A stretch of DNA of 64,000 nt from Hymenobacter sp. DG01 (GCF_006352025.1 NZ_CP040936.1:1488001-1552000), one strand, 5' to 3'; counted from the stretch's first letter, positions 32,681 to 41,927 are shown. The notes: a model not told the origin generated them from the sequence alone. Numbers and translations: made by a program.

Positions 32681-32716
32681 ACCGGCCCGCCTCTGCAGGT
32701 AGCAGAAGCGGGCCGG
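32681..32716. terminator. Strong hairpin between convergent genes
   Basis: CCGGCCCGCCTCTGC and GCAGAAGCGGGCCGG pair at 14 of 15 positions with a 5-nt loop, between the Sel1 gene and lolA. T-tracts are weak on both sides. Confidence 0.75.
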
Positions 32717-32740
32717 GTCGTTTGTAACGCAAGGTCAGGG

Positions 32741-33385
32741 TTAGCGCAGGTCAATCACCTTCACGCCTTTATACTTGCTTTTGTCGAAGTTGAAGGTGGT
32801 AGCATCCACCGGCACGTTGGGCTGGAACTTGCTGATGCGGTAGGTATAGCGGTTGCCGTTCTTCTTGAACATCTGCCAGCTTTTCACGGCTTTATCGGCC
32901 CGGCCTACCTTCAGGCGCACCTTGTACACGGGGTTGCTGCGGTCTTCGGGTGAGAGTTCGATTACGTCCACCACTTCGCCGCCTTCCTTGGCTTCCTGCA
33001 CGTAGGCGTACTTGTAGCCTTTTTTGTAGAGCGTATAGATCTGAGAGGGCGAAATTTCCTGATCCTCAGGCTCGTAATCAGAGATATTCACCTCATTTTC
33101 GGCCTTCATGTAGGTCCACATGGTTTGGCCGTTGTTGATGACCTCCTGGCCGCTCATTTTCAAGCGAAACTTCTGGCCGCTCACGGTAATATCGCCGGAG
33201 AGGTTCTCCTTCACTTTCGCGGCGTCATTCTCGAGGGTCTGGGTAAACGTGGCCTTGAAAGCCTTCATGGCCTGATACTTGGCACTCATCTGGTCCAGAA
33301 TCTTGCCGGCTTTAGGGTCCTGCTGAGCCGTGGCGACGGAGGTCAGCGACACGGAAAGGGCGAGCAGGGCGAGATATTTTTTCAT
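32741..33385 (-). CDS. lolA: LolA-like outer membrane lipoprotein carrier protein
   Basis: 214 residues from the ATG at 33385, which opens a signal peptide (MKKYLALLALSVSLTSVATAQQ). The frame is open further upstream to 33463, but that stretch is spacer repeat. The mature protein fits the LolA/LolB half-barrel fold of Bacteroidota: ILDQMSAKYQAMKAFKATFTQTLEN, GDITVSGQKFRLKMSGQEVINNGQTMWTY (split), and the C-terminal FNFDKSKYKGVKVIDLR. LolA shuttles lipoproteins across the periplasm. The gene follows ftsK on the same strand, a common pairing. Confidence 0.9.
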   Translation of the reverse strand: MKKYLALLALSVSLTSVATAQQDPKAGKILDQMSAKYQAMKAFKATFTQTLENDAAKVKENLSGDITVSGQKFRLKMSGQEVINNGQTMWTYMKAENEVNISDYEPEDQEISPSQIYTLYKKGYKYAYVQEAKEGGEVVDVIELSPEDRSNPVYKVRLKVGRADKAVKSWQMFKKNGNRYTYRISKFQPNVPVDATTFNFDKSKYKGVKVIDLR

Positions 33386-33514
33386 TGCAAAAAGAGAGGT
33401 GGTGTTTGGAGAGCAGGTAGCTCCGGCGTGAGAGCGTAGAAGAGATATAAGGTTTAAACGCAAAACGGAATGTTATAGAACAAATTCTACGCTCTAAGTT
33501 CTATTTTCTTCGCG
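33386..33514. repeat. Spacer inverted repeat with TTCTANN heptamers (ftsK-lolA)
   Basis: Arm 33430-33441 (GAGAGCGTAGAA) pairs with 33485-33495. The ftsK-side arm reads in 7-nt phase TTCTACG CTCTAAG TTCTATT TTCTTCG CGCTACT up to the ftsK stop codon. The loop is about 43 nt. Confidence 0.7.
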
Positions 33515-36500
33515 CTACTTCGGTAGGCTATTCAACAACTGTTCCAAACTGTATTCATCCGGAATCAGCACTTCGCGCGCCTTGCTACCCTCAAACGGCC
33601 CAACGATGCCCGCGTGTTCCAATTGGTCAATTAATCGGCCGGCGCGGTTGTAGCCCAGCTTGAGCTTGCGCTGAATCAGGGAGGTACTACCCTGCTGATG
33701 CAGCACAATCACGCGGGCGGCTTCCTCGAACATGGAGTCCCGGTCGGAGGGGTCAAAGTCGTCGGCGTCGCCGTTGCCGCTGCCGGCCTCACCGGGCACT
33801 TCGGGGAGCTCGTAGGCATTGGGGTAACCCTGCTGCTCGCCCACGAAGTCGCAGAGGCGGTCCACCTCGGGCGTATCAATAAAGGCGCACTGCACCCGGA
33901 TGATGTCGGAGCCCTGGGAAATCAGCATGTCGCCCTGGCCGATCAGCTGGTCGGCGCCGCCGGCATCCAGAATGGTGCGGGAGTCGATTTTGCTGGTCAC
34001 CTTAAAGGAAATCCGGCAGGGGAAGTTGGCCTTGATGATACCCGTAATAACGTTTACTGATGGGCGCTGGGTAGCCACAATCAAGTGAATCCCGATGGCG
34101 CGGGCCAGCTGGGCCAGGCGGGCAATGGGCGTTTCTACCTCCTTGCCGGCGGTCATCATCAGGTCGGCCAGCTCGTCAATTACCAGTACAATAAAGGGCA
34201 TGTAGCGGTGGCCCTTCTTGGGGTTGAGGCGGCGCTCCACAAACTTGCGGTTATACTCCTTCAGGTTGCGGCAGCCGGCGTCCTTGAGCAGGTCGTAGCG
34301 CTTGTCCATCTCCATGCACAAGGAGTTGAGCGTGTTTACTACCTTTTTGGTATCGGTAATGATAGGCTCCTCCGACTCGGGCAGCTTGGCCAGGAAGTGG
34401 CGCTCAATCTTGTTGAAGATGCTCAATTCCACCTTCTTCGGGTCAACGAGCACGAACTTGAGCTGGCTGGGGTGACGCTTGTAGAGCAGGGAAGCCAGAA
34501 TCACGTTCAGGCCCACCGATTTACCCTGGCCCGTAGCACCCGCCATGAGCAAGTGAGGCATTTTGGCCAGGTCCACCACGAACACTTCATTGGTAATGGT
34601 GCGGCCAAAAGCAATGGGCAAGTCCATTTCGGTGGTCACAAACTTGTCGGTGTTGAACACCGAGCGGATGCTCACCATTTCCTTCTTGGTGTTCGGCACC
34701 TCAATACCGATGGTACCCTTGCCCGGAATGGGCGCGATGATGCGGATGCCCAGGGCCGCCAGGCTCAGGGCAATGTCATCCTCCAGGCTCTTGATTTTGG
34801 AGATGCGCACCCCGGCGTCGGGCACGATTTCGTAGAGCGTAACCGTGGGCCCAATGGTAGCCTTGATGCTGGCGATGTTGATGCCGTAGTGCCCCAGGGT
34901 TTCCACGATGCGGTCCTTGTTGGCTTCCAGCTCTTCCTTAGTTACCTGGGCCTTGGCTACTCCGTAGTCGTTGAGCAGTTCCAGGGTGGGGTACTGGTAG
35001 CGGGGCAGGTCGAGGGTAGGGTCGTACTCGCCGGTGGGCATGGCCTCTTCTTCCTCATCTTCTTCGGCAATAACGGCCATATCGGCGCCGGCCGAAGGGT
35101 CCAGCTCATGGGTAGAGGTAGTAGCATCTTCTACCTCAAACGACAGCCCGGCTGGCACGCTCGGAGCCACGGCTACGGGTGCCACGATTGGCGCGGTTGG
35201 TGCAGGCAGCGGGGTATCATCCGCTACCAGATCGGCCAGGGACAAGGGGGTAGGCACGCTGGCCACTGCCACCGGAGCTTTAGGTGCTACAGAGGCGGGC
35301 GCTACCTCTGCCTCCGGCATTTCGATGGAGAAGCTGGGGCCGCTGGAGGGGGTAGCAGCCAGGGCAGCCGCAGCCCCGGTCAGGGCGGAGCCGGCCGTAG
35401 CGGCCACACTCAGCGGCACGGCTGAAGCCGCTGCCAACCCACCCGCGCCTACCGTGGCAGAAGCAGCGGCCACGGCCGGAGCCGGGCTAGCCACGCTGAA
35501 AGCGGGCGATACTCCGGCCACCGGGCCGGTACGCTGGGGTTGCGGGTCTTCGTCCTCCTCGTCTTCCTCCAGTGCGGGCTGAGCAGCCAGGGGGCCTACC
35601 CGCTTGAGCGTGATACCCAGGGTATCCTCCTGGGGTTCATCGGGTTCGAAGGCGGCAGTGGGGGTAGCGGCGTAGTTGCCCCGACCCGAAGCCGTTGAAA
35701 AGGCCCGCTCCTCTTCCGCTTCATCCTCGTCTTCTTCGCCGGCACTGCGGCGCAGGTTCAGGTTGAGGCTGGTGACGTTGAAGAAGAACACCACGAAGGA
35801 AATCAGCAGGAAAGCCAGCAGCAGCACCGTGCCCCATCCAATAAGGCTATCAAGCCAGAAGGCAGTTTCGTAGCCCACGCCCCCGCACAGGAAGTCGAGG
35901 CTGTGGGCCAGGGCCGGGTCCACGTCGGGGCTTTGAATGGTGAGCACCACGTAGCCCATCAATACACTCAGCCAGAGCATGGTAAACAGGCACAGCGCCA
36001 GCACGTAGGTAAACGACACGCCCGCCCGCCGGAACACAATCTTGTACCCGATAAAAAACACGATGGGAATGGCCGCGAAGGCCGCCACCCCAAAGCCGTC
36101 CTGAATCAGGAACTGGGCCAGCATAGCCCCCACCAGCCCCAGCCAGTTGCCGGTTTCCTGGCCTGCTTCCTTAAGCGAAGTGCGGCCTACCGTTTCGGTT
36201 ACGCTCTGGTCGGCGTGGCCCGTAAACAGGAAGGAAATGAAAGCAATGGTGAGGTAGATGGAGCCAATCAGGAAGAAGAAGCCCAGGAACAGCTGAAACC
36301 GCCGGTCGCGCAGGAAGCTGAACAGGCCGCTGAGGTTCACGGCCGGCAGTTGCATGGGTTTGCGGGCAGCTTTGGGCGCCGCCGGCCGGGTAGCCCGGGC
36401 AGCGGGCTCGTTGCGGCGGGCTTCGCGGGGGGGCTCCGGCTCAACGGCGCGGGGCTGGTTGCGGGCCGCGCGCGGCTCGGCCGCCGGCCGAGGCTCGTTG

Positions 36501-36550
36501 GAGCGGCCCGGAGCCGCTGATGAGGGTTGTTTGTAGGTATTTTTAGCCAT
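33515..36550 (-). CDS. ftsK: DNA translocase FtsK/SpoIIIE
   Basis: 1011 residues from the ATG at 36550. A charged Arg/Pro/Ala-rich N-terminal tail of about 80 residues precedes four to five membrane helices (about 85-260). A long low-complexity acidic and Ala/Pro/Val linker follows (about 270-480), then the motor. Walker A is GATGQGKSVGLNV (about residue 673) and Walker B is FIVLVIDELADLMM, with RLAQLARAIGIHLIVATQRPS after it. The C-terminal winged-helix gamma domain (KLGYNRAGRLIDQLEHAGIVG) reads polar sequences and activates XerCD. It coordinates chromosome segregation with division. The xerD gene lies upstream at 39017-39919. lolA follows. Confidence 0.96.
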   Translation of the reverse strand: MAKNTYKQPSSAAPGRSNEPRPAAEPRAARNQPRAVEPEPPREARRNEPAARATRPAAPKAARKPMQLPAVNLSGLFSFLRDRRFQLFLGFFFLIGSIYLTIAFISFLFTGHADQSVTETVGRTSLKEAGQETGNWLGLVGAMLAQFLIQDGFGVAAFAAIPIVFFIGYKIVFRRAGVSFTYVLALCLFTMLWLSVLMGYVVLTIQSPDVDPALAHSLDFLCGGVGYETAFWLDSLIGWGTVLLLAFLLISFVVFFFNVTSLNLNLRRSAGEEDEDEAEEERAFSTASGRGNYAATPTAAFEPDEPQEDTLGITLKRVGPLAAQPALEEDEEDEDPQPQRTGPVAGVSPAFSVASPAPAVAAASATVGAGGLAAASAVPLSVAATAGSALTGAAAALAATPSSGPSFSIEMPEAEVAPASVAPKAPVAVASVPTPLSLADLVADDTPLPAPTAPIVAPVAVAPSVPAGLSFEVEDATTSTHELDPSAGADMAVIAEEDEEEEAMPTGEYDPTLDLPRYQYPTLELLNDYGVAKAQVTKEELEANKDRIVETLGHYGINIASIKATIGPTVTLYEIVPDAGVRISKIKSLEDDIALSLAALGIRIIAPIPGKGTIGIEVPNTKKEMVSIRSVFNTDKFVTTEMDLPIAFGRTITNEVFVVDLAKMPHLLMAGATGQGKSVGLNVILASLLYKRHPSQLKFVLVDPKKVELSIFNKIERHFLAKLPESEEPIITDTKKVVNTLNSLCMEMDKRYDLLKDAGCRNLKEYNRKFVERRLNPKKGHRYMPFIVLVIDELADLMMTAGKEVETPIARLAQLARAIGIHLIVATQRPSVNVITGIIKANFPCRISFKVTSKIDSRTILDAGGADQLIGQGDMLISQGSDIIRVQCAFIDTPEVDRLCDFVGEQQGYPNAYELPEVPGEAGSGNGDADDFDPSDRDSMFEEAARVIVLHQQGSTSLIQRKLKLGYNRAGRLIDQLEHAGIVGPFEGSKAREVLIPDEYSLEQLLNSLPK

Positions 36551-36568
36551 TAGAGACACGCCAAAGAC

Positions 36569-36576
36569 CAAATCTA
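36569..36576 (-). promoter_or_regulatory. Candidate -7 box TAGATTTG for ftsK
   Basis: TAnnTTTG match on the minus strand, 18 bp upstream of the ftsK ATG at 36550, implying a leader of only about 10-15 nt. Confidence 0.45.
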
Positions 36577-36714
36577 GGCAATTATGTGATGCGCCGAAGG
36601 CCTAATTTGCTAAGGTGCTGATTAGGTGAGGTCGGGAAATAGTGCCACGCCGTGTTGCCCAAGTGCACATCGGCCCCGGACGGCACCCTTACTCGGCTGC
36701 CGGGCCGGCGGCCG

Positions 36715-38448
36715 CTACCGCACTTCGTACACCCAGATGCGCCAATAAGCCCCCGGAGCGGTATAGCGGCCCCGCAGCTGGAGGCCGCTGCCCTCGGGAC
36801 GGAGCAGCCGGGCCGCCGACAGCACGTAGCGCCCGCCCAACCGCCGGAACGCCCGGGCATCGAAGGCCCAGTGGCTGACGACCCGTTCCGGCAACGCGCC
36901 TACCCGAAAGTTCTTGCCCAGCTCGGCCGAAAATAAGTAGCACCGGTTTCCCCAGGCATCGTAATACGTGCGCAGCCCGGGGCTTTTGGCCAGCTCCCCG
37001 GCTATCAGGGTCCGAAACTGGTGCTTGTAGGGTAGCGGGTAGTTGTTCTGGTACCCATCCAGGGTGTAAAATCCGTTGAGCGAGGCCACGGCCGGCGCAA
37101 ACCCAAGGCAGGCTACCCGGTACTGCGCCGGCCGCTGGCCGGTGCGGGCCAGTATATCCTGGCGAATGTGCCCAAACAGCGCCGGGGCCACATAGGCGGC
37201 GTAGGTAGGCTCGGTGGCGGGCAGGCGCCCCAGCAGGCGGCGTATGTTCAGGGTCCACTCGGTGTTCATGCCCAGCCCAATCAGGAGCTGCAGCCCCACC
37301 AAAGCCGCCCGTGGGCCCGGAGCCGGAATGTAGCGCAGACTAAGAACCAGAATGCCAAACCAGAGCAGTGGGGTCAGGAAGTGAAAGCGGGAAAGGTTGA
37401 AGGCCCGCAGCGGCGGCACCAGCTGTTGTAACGCTTCAATCAGCTGGGGGTAGAAGCCGCAGAACAGGGCTACCCCTGCCAGCACGCTCAACCCCACCAG
37501 CAGCTTCCGCAGCAAGCGCCGCCGGGCAGGACCGGCCGGCACGTACGCCAGCGCCAACCCGGCCGCCAGTAACGGCGCCGCCCGCAGAAACAGCCCGGCG
37601 TGATACTGCCCCAGCAGCAGGTAGCGCCCGGCGCCAGCCAGCCCCGCCCCTACCCCACCGGGCGCCAGCCGCGCATAGTCGAACTCCAGCCGGTGGGGCA
37701 CAAACTGCCGCTGCACCAGCAGCGAATACACCAGCGGATACTCTACTACCGCATAGCTCAGGCCCAGCACCAGCAGGCCCAGCACCGGCCGCCAGGCCAC
37801 CCGGCGTCGGTGCCCGGCATCCAAGGCCAGCAGCAGGCCAGCCGCCGCCAGCACAAACACGCCAGCCAGCACCAAACTCGACCAGAAAGCAAAGGCCACC
37901 AGCAGCAGCCAGTCGGACCAGTGGCCGGGGCCGCGGCGCAGGTTCAGCAGGGCCAGCGCCACCCAGGGCTGCCCCAGCACCGAAACCCCGTAGGCCGTGT
38001 ACGTCGGCAGCACCGCCCAGGCCAGGGCCAGCCCCGCGCACAGGGTTGCCCGGCCGGGTCCGGGCAGGCCATAGCGGCGCAGTAGCAGGTACATGCCCAG
38101 CAGCCCCGCCAGGCGCACCAGCAGCTCGTGCAGCAGGTAGGCTTGCAGGGGAGGAAACAGGGCCATCAGCCCGACCAGGGGCTGCAGACCGGGACGCAGG
38201 GCGTTGCGGGGCAGGCCGTTCATCAGCCGCTCCACGCGGGTAGTGGCGCGGTAGTCGAGGGTCTTGCCTTCCTGGAGCAGGGCGTAGGGCGGAGCCAGCT
38301 CCGTGTCCAGGTTATCATCGATGAGAATGTAGGTGGCTCCCGATGGCGCCGCGTAGGCCAGGCTTAAGGTCAGCAGGAGTGCTATGGCCCAGAGCAACGG
38401 CGGGAAAGCGGAAAGCCGAAAAGACTTCCCCGTGGTGTAGTCAGGCAT
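36715..38448 (-). CDS. Polytopic membrane protein, DUF6044/YkoS-like GT-C candidate
   Basis: About 577 residues (start at ATG 38448; another ATG lies 9 bp upstream). Some 11-12 transmembrane helices. After the first helix an acidic extracytoplasmic loop ILIDDNLDTELAPPYAL is followed by MNGLPRNALRPGLQP. This DDNLD plus MNGLPR pattern is what I associate with DUF6044 (YkoS-like) and YfhO-like GT-C membrane proteins. The C-terminal 180 residues form a soluble domain. A role in surface glycan assembly is inferred only. Confidence 0.6.
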   Translation of the reverse strand: MPDYTTGKSFRLSAFPPLLWAIALLLTLSLAYAAPSGATYILIDDNLDTELAPPYALLQEGKTLDYRATTRVERLMNGLPRNALRPGLQPLVGLMALFPPLQAYLLHELLVRLAGLLGMYLLLRRYGLPGPGRATLCAGLALAWAVLPTYTAYGVSVLGQPWVALALLNLRRGPGHWSDWLLLVAFAFWSSLVLAGVFVLAAAGLLLALDAGHRRRVAWRPVLGLLVLGLSYAVVEYPLVYSLLVQRQFVPHRLEFDYARLAPGGVGAGLAGAGRYLLLGQYHAGLFLRAAPLLAAGLALAYVPAGPARRRLLRKLLVGLSVLAGVALFCGFYPQLIEALQQLVPPLRAFNLSRFHFLTPLLWFGILVLSLRYIPAPGPRAALVGLQLLIGLGMNTEWTLNIRRLLGRLPATEPTYAAYVAPALFGHIRQDILARTGQRPAQYRVACLGFAPAVASLNGFYTLDGYQNNYPLPYKHQFRTLIAGELAKSPGLRTYYDAWGNRCYLFSAELGKNFRVGALPERVVSHWAFDARAFRRLGGRYVLSAARLLRPEGSGLQLRGRYTAPGAYWRIWVYEVR

Positions 38449-38568
38449 AAGCAGCAAAAGAAGGCAGTCGGCAAAAATAAAATTTTCCTTTCGGGAGGCT
38501 TGGCCGCCTCGGGCCCCGCGCCGTTAAATAGAACTCTCCCCTATGGTCTGTTCCCTGCCTCCTACCCT

Positions 38569-38991
38569 ATGCACCAACGCCTGCTTTCTGCGCCCGGCAG
38601 CCCCAACTTCTGCCAGATAGTATATGATGAAGCCAACCACTGGCTTTTCACTACCTGGGCGGGCTATGTAGGGCCCGACTACGCCCACGATGGAGCCACC
38701 GTGGGCCTGCAGTTGCTCAGGCAGCTGCACTGCTCCTGCCTGCTCAATGACAATAGCCGCATTCAGGGTCCCTGGTTTGATTCGCTGGAGTGGCTGGCAA
38801 CTACGTGGGGGCCGGTAGCCGCCGAGGCCGGCCTGCGCTACATCGCGCACGTAGCCCAGCCCAATGCTGCGGTCAGCTCCTCGTTCGATCCATCGGTGCA
38901 GCGGCTGTTGGGGCAGTTTGAAATTCAGGTCTTCGATGACCTATATGAGGCCACGGATTGGCTAAGCAGCTGTCAGCGCCTGGTGGGGTAG
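38569..38991 (+). CDS. STAS/SpoIIAA-like small protein, function unknown
   Basis: 140 residues from the ATG at 38569. The segment FCQIVYDEANHWLFTTWAGYV, followed by helix-turn pieces, SCLLNDNSRIQGPW, RYIAHVAQPN and a C-terminal FDDLYEATDWLSS, is reminiscent of the alternating alpha/beta pattern of SpoIIAA/STAS-like proteins of Cytophagales. No phosphorylatable serine motif is certain. It is divergent from the 36715-38448 gene and convergent with xerD. The identity is tentative. Confidence 0.6.
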   Translation: MHQRLLSAPGSPNFCQIVYDEANHWLFTTWAGYVGPDYAHDGATVGLQLLRQLHCSCLLNDNSRIQGPWFDSLEWLATTWGPVAAEAGLRYIAHVAQPNAAVSSSFDPSVQRLLGQFEIQVFDDLYEATDWLSSCQRLVG

Positions 38992-39016
38992 CCGGCCGGA
39001 AGCCCGCGTCGCCGGT

Positions 39017-39919
39017 TTAGCTGCGCGGATGAAACTCGGTAATCACCTGGCGCAGGTAGTCCCGGTCGAGGTGGGTATAGATTTCGGTGGTCGTGATGCT
39101 CTCGTGGCCCAGCATTTCCTGCACGGCCCGCAGGTCGGCGCCGCCTTCAATGAGGTGGGTAGCAAAGCTGTGGCGGAAGGTGTGCGGGCTGATGCTTTTG
39201 CGGATACCTGCCTTTTCGGCTGCCGCCTTAATGATGTTGAACACCATCACCCGCGAGAGGCCCGCCCCGCGCTTGTTCAGGAATACCGTGTCCTCGTGGC
39301 CGGGCTTGATATCGAGGTGAGCCCGGATGCCCTGCAGGTAGAAGCCCAAGTGCTTGAGCGCGTCGCGCCCGATGGGCACCAGCCGCTCCTTGCTGCCCTT
39401 GCCCAGCACCCGCACAAAGCCCTGGTCGGCGTAGAGATTGGAAAGGCGCAGCCCCGTCAGCTCACTCACCCGCAGGCCGGAGCTGTAAAGCACTTCCAGC
39501 ATGGCCCGGTTGCGGGTGCCCTCGGGCGTACTCAGGTCGATGCCGTCGAGGAGCTGCTCAATTTCGGGGTAGCTGAGCGTGTCGGGAAGCTTGCGGCCGG
39601 TTTTGGGCGCATCCAGCGTATCAGTTGGATCCAGGGTGAGAAGGTCTTCCATAATAAGGAAGCGGTAGAAGGCCTTGATGCCCGACAGGATGCGGGCTTG
39701 CGAGGTGGCCGACATGCCCAGACTCCCGAGCCAGGCCAGAAAGTCGCGCAGGATGCGGGTGGTGACCTGCTGGGGCGAGGCCGGCAGCTTTTCTACCTCC
39801 AGGTACTGGCGCAGCTTCTGCACGTCGCGCACATAGGCCTCTACGGAGTTGGCCGAAAGGGATTTTTCCAGCTGCAGGTAGCCCTCAAACTGCTTAAGGG
39901 CAATAGACCAGGTGGACAT
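39017..39919 (-). CDS. xerD: Site-specific tyrosine recombinase XerD
   Basis: 300 residues from the ATG at 39919. An N-terminal SAM-like core-binding domain spans 1-100 (FEGYLQLEKSLSANSVEAY), followed by the catalytic domain. All six catalytic positions are visible: Arg in SSGLRVSELTGL, Lys in GKGSKERLVP, HTFRHSFATHL (His and Arg), His in LGHESITTT, and Tyr in EIYTHLD. Length and sequence fit the housekeeping XerD that resolves chromosome dimers at dif with XerC under FtsK control, not a phage integrase; no mobile-element genes adjoin it. Confidence 0.93.
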   Translation of the reverse strand: MSTWSIALKQFEGYLQLEKSLSANSVEAYVRDVQKLRQYLEVEKLPASPQQVTTRILRDFLAWLGSLGMSATSQARILSGIKAFYRFLIMEDLLTLDPTDTLDAPKTGRKLPDTLSYPEIEQLLDGIDLSTPEGTRNRAMLEVLYSSGLRVSELTGLRLSNLYADQGFVRVLGKGSKERLVPIGRDALKHLGFYLQGIRAHLDIKPGHEDTVFLNKRGAGLSRVMVFNIIKAAAEKAGIRKSISPHTFRHSFATHLIEGGADLRAVQEMLGHESITTTEIYTHLDRDYLRQVITEFHPRS

Positions 39920-40022
39920 AAGAAGCGGGGTAGAAATGAGGAAGTACGGCAAGTAGGCCGTAAAAGTACAGGTTAGCAGCTGCCGCTCCAGGCCGCAGCC
40001 GCAGTTGCGCCCCGAATGCCAA

Positions 40023-40030
40023 TACCTTTG
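40023..40030 (+). promoter_or_regulatory. Candidate -7 box TACCTTTG for aroQ
   Basis: Exact TAnnTTTG, 35 bp upstream of the aroQ ATG at 40066, in the spacer divergent from xerD. A TTG at 40005-40007 is closer than the usual -33 spacing. Confidence 0.5.
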
Positions 40031-40065
40031 CTTTGTATTTCGTCTGTTCCCTACCCCCCTGCCTT

Positions 40066-40512
40066 ATGCAAATACTCCTGCTCAACGGCCCCAACCTCAA
40101 CCTGCTTGGTCGGCGCGAGCCAGGCATCTATGGCTCCCGCTCCTTCGAAGACTACCTGCCCGAGCTGCGTGAGGCCTTTCCGCAGTTTGAGCTGGAGCAC
40201 TTCCAGAGCAACCACGAAGGCGAGTTGATTGACAAGCTGCACGAGGTAGGCTTCAGCTACCATGGCATTGTACTGAATGCCGGCGGCTACACTCACACCA
40301 GCGTAGCCCTGGCCGACGCCGTGGCCGCCATTCATACGCCCGTGGTAGAAGTGCACCTAAGCAACCTGCACGCCCGCGAGGAGTTCCGCCAGAAAAGCCT
40401 GCTGGGCCGCAACTGCGTAGGCAGCATCAGCGGCTTTAAGCTTGAGAGCTACAAGCTGGCTCTGCATTACTTCGATGGCCAACGCCCGAAGCGGGTGGGG
40501 TTTAAGGTTTAG
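40066..40512 (+). CDS. aroQ: Type II 3-dehydroquinate dehydratase
   Basis: 148 residues from the ATG at 40066, the family size. Motifs: ILLLNGPNLNLLGRREPGIYG (N-terminal substrate loop with catalytic Arg and Tyr), EHFQSNHEGELIDKLHE, GIVLNAGGYTHTSVALADAV, and EVHLSNLHAREEFR with the catalytic His and the flexible-lid Arg. It dehydrates 3-dehydroquinate in the shikimate pathway as a dodecamer. An earlier in-frame TTG at 40033 is rejected as it would overlap the promoter. Confidence 0.97.
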   Translation: MQILLLNGPNLNLLGRREPGIYGSRSFEDYLPELREAFPQFELEHFQSNHEGELIDKLHEVGFSYHGIVLNAGGYTHTSVALADAVAAIHTPVVEVHLSNLHAREEFRQKSLLGRNCVGSISGFKLESYKLALHYFDGQRPKRVGFKV

Positions 40513-40717
40513 TAGGGTGAATAGTGATGAGGTAAATGGTGACAGGTAAAAGGTGCCGTGCCGAGGGTTTGGTGGGTACCAGGGGGTAGGCGGATATCGT
40601 TCTTTCGGCGCACATGGCCAAACGGGCTTCCCCCTGTCACCTGCCATCATTTCCTATTCACTTGTCACTTTTTACCTGTCACCTCATCCCCATTTACCCT
40701 ATCACCTCATCCCCCAA
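40513..40717. repeat. Spacer inverted repeat with GGTNANN units (aroQ-aminotransferase)
   Basis: Left arm 40513-40555 starts immediately after the aroQ stop (GGGTGAATAGTGATGAGGTAA...). Right arm 40659-40717 is the complementary type (CACTTGTCAC, ACCTGTCACCTCATCC, ATTTACCC, TATCACCTCATC). The units are GGTGA/GGTAA in 7-8 nt phase. The loop is about 100 nt. A -7 box follows the right arm at 40732-40739. Confidence 0.8.
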
Positions 40718-40731
40718 TCAATACCTTTGCG

Positions 40732-40739
40732 TTTCCACT
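40732..40739 (+). promoter_or_regulatory. Candidate -7 box TACCTTTG for the class V aminotransferase
   Basis: Exact TAnnTTTG, 18 bp before the ATG at 40758, placed just after the right repeat arm. This suggests an independent transcript despite the aroQ gene upstream. Confidence 0.5.
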
Positions 40740-40757
40740 GCTTAGCCTTTCCTTCCT

Positions 40758-41825
40758 ATGTATACATTCAACCCTGGCCCTTCGCAAGTGTACCCGCAGG
40801 TGCGCCAATACTTGCAGGATGCGTTTGATGAGGGCTGGCTCTCGGCCCAGCACCGCGGCGAGCGATTTGTGCAGCTAATGCGCCAGACGGTGCAGGAGCT
40901 GAAAAATAAGCTCAACGTTCCGCAGGATTACACCGTGTTCTTTATGAGCTCGGCCACGGAGTGCTGGGAGGTGCTGGCCCAGAGCCTTACCCCTACCAAG
41001 AGCTTCCACCTCTACAACGGGGCTTTTGGCGAAAAATGGTACGAGTACGCCAAAGCCCTGCGTCCCGCTACTACCGGCATCCAGTTCGGGCCCGACGAAA
41101 CGCCGGATGTGCACCGCCTGCCGGGCCTCGATGAGCAAACCGACCTGGTATGCATCACCCAGAACGAAACCAGCAACGCCACCCAGCTCCGCGACGGCGT
41201 GGTGCTAAACATATACAACCGCCTGCCCGGCAACGCCCTGCTGGCCGTTGATGCTACCTCTTCACTGGCCGGCATTCAGCTCAAGTACATCAAGGCCGAT
41301 ATCTGGTATGCTTCGGTGCAGAAGTGCTTCGGGCTGCCGGCGGGGCTTTCGGTGATGCTGCTCTCACCCCGGGCCGTGGAGCGCCTGCGCAAAATCAATG
41401 AGCGCAGCCACTACAACTCGCTCACGGCTCAGTACGAGAAAATGCTCAACTACCAGACCACCCACACCCCCAACGTGCTGGGCATCTACCTGCTGAGCCG
41501 CGTCATGGCCGACCGGGCGCCCATCAAAGCCATTCATCAGCATCTGCAGGAGCGCGCCACCAAGCTCTACGATTACTTCGACCAGGCCACCCAGCTTTCC
41601 CCGCTTATCACCAACCCCGAGGCCCGCTCCACCACGGTCATTGGCTTGCAGGGGGCGCCGGCTTTGATAGACGAGGTGAAGCGGCGGGCCCTGGCCCAAG
41701 GCCTGCAGCTGGGCAGCGGCTACGGCAGCTGGAAGCCTACCAGCCTGCGCATCGCCAACTTCCCCGCCATCCCCGACGCAGCCTTCGAGCAGCTGGTGCA
41801 GTTCTTCGCCCGCGAGTTTGCCTAG
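40758..41825 (+). CDS. Class V aminotransferase (phosphoserine aminotransferase-like)
   Basis: 355 residues of the PLP fold type I family. The N-terminal TFNPGPSQVYPQVRQYLQDAF resembles SerC. SSATECWEVLAQSL provides the cofactor phosphate loop, and the Schiff-base lysine lies in ASVQKCFGLPAGLSVML. The C-terminal SGYGSWKPTSLRIANFPAI carries the substrate-carboxylate Arg. It could be SerC (serine biosynthesis) or an alanine-glyoxylate-type enzyme; it is shorter and more divergent than typical SerC, so I leave the substrate open. Confidence 0.85.
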   Translation: MYTFNPGPSQVYPQVRQYLQDAFDEGWLSAQHRGERFVQLMRQTVQELKNKLNVPQDYTVFFMSSATECWEVLAQSLTPTKSFHLYNGAFGEKWYEYAKALRPATTGIQFGPDETPDVHRLPGLDEQTDLVCITQNETSNATQLRDGVVLNIYNRLPGNALLAVDATSSLAGIQLKYIKADIWYASVQKCFGLPAGLSVMLLSPRAVERLRKINERSHYNSLTAQYEKMLNYQTTHTPNVLGIYLLSRVMADRAPIKAIHQHLQERATKLYDYFDQATQLSPLITNPEARSTTVIGLQGAPALIDEVKRRALAQGLQLGSGYGSWKPTSLRIANFPAIPDAAFEQLVQFFAREFA

Positions 41826-41826
41826 C

Positions 41827-41925
41827 GGTGAAATAGCGAGATGGTGAAATGGTGAGTTTAATGTTCTGTCACACTCCTGTTTCAGCCACTCATCAACTCC
41901 CTGTTTCACCATCTCACCATTTCAC
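41827..41925. repeat. Spacer inverted repeat with ATGGTGAA octamer arms (aminotransferase-marC)
   Basis: Left arm 41827-41856 begins 2 bp after the stop (GGTGAAATAGCGAGATGGTGAAATGG). Right arm 41903-41925 (GTTTCACCATCTCACCATTTCAC) pairs with it at about 20 of 23 positions and ends 2 bp before the marC ATG. The units have 8-nt phase. Confidence 0.85.
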
Positions 41926-41927
41926 TT

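Noticed and set aside
36642..36936. Plus-strand frames opposite the end of the 36715-38448 gene
   Set aside because: Pro/Arg-rich shadow translation of the opposite strand and a GC-rich spacer, with no start context or motif.
39017..39919. Phage or integrative-element integrase
   Set aside because: Length and motifs fit housekeeping XerD; there is no adjacent tRNA, att-like direct repeat or other mobile gene.
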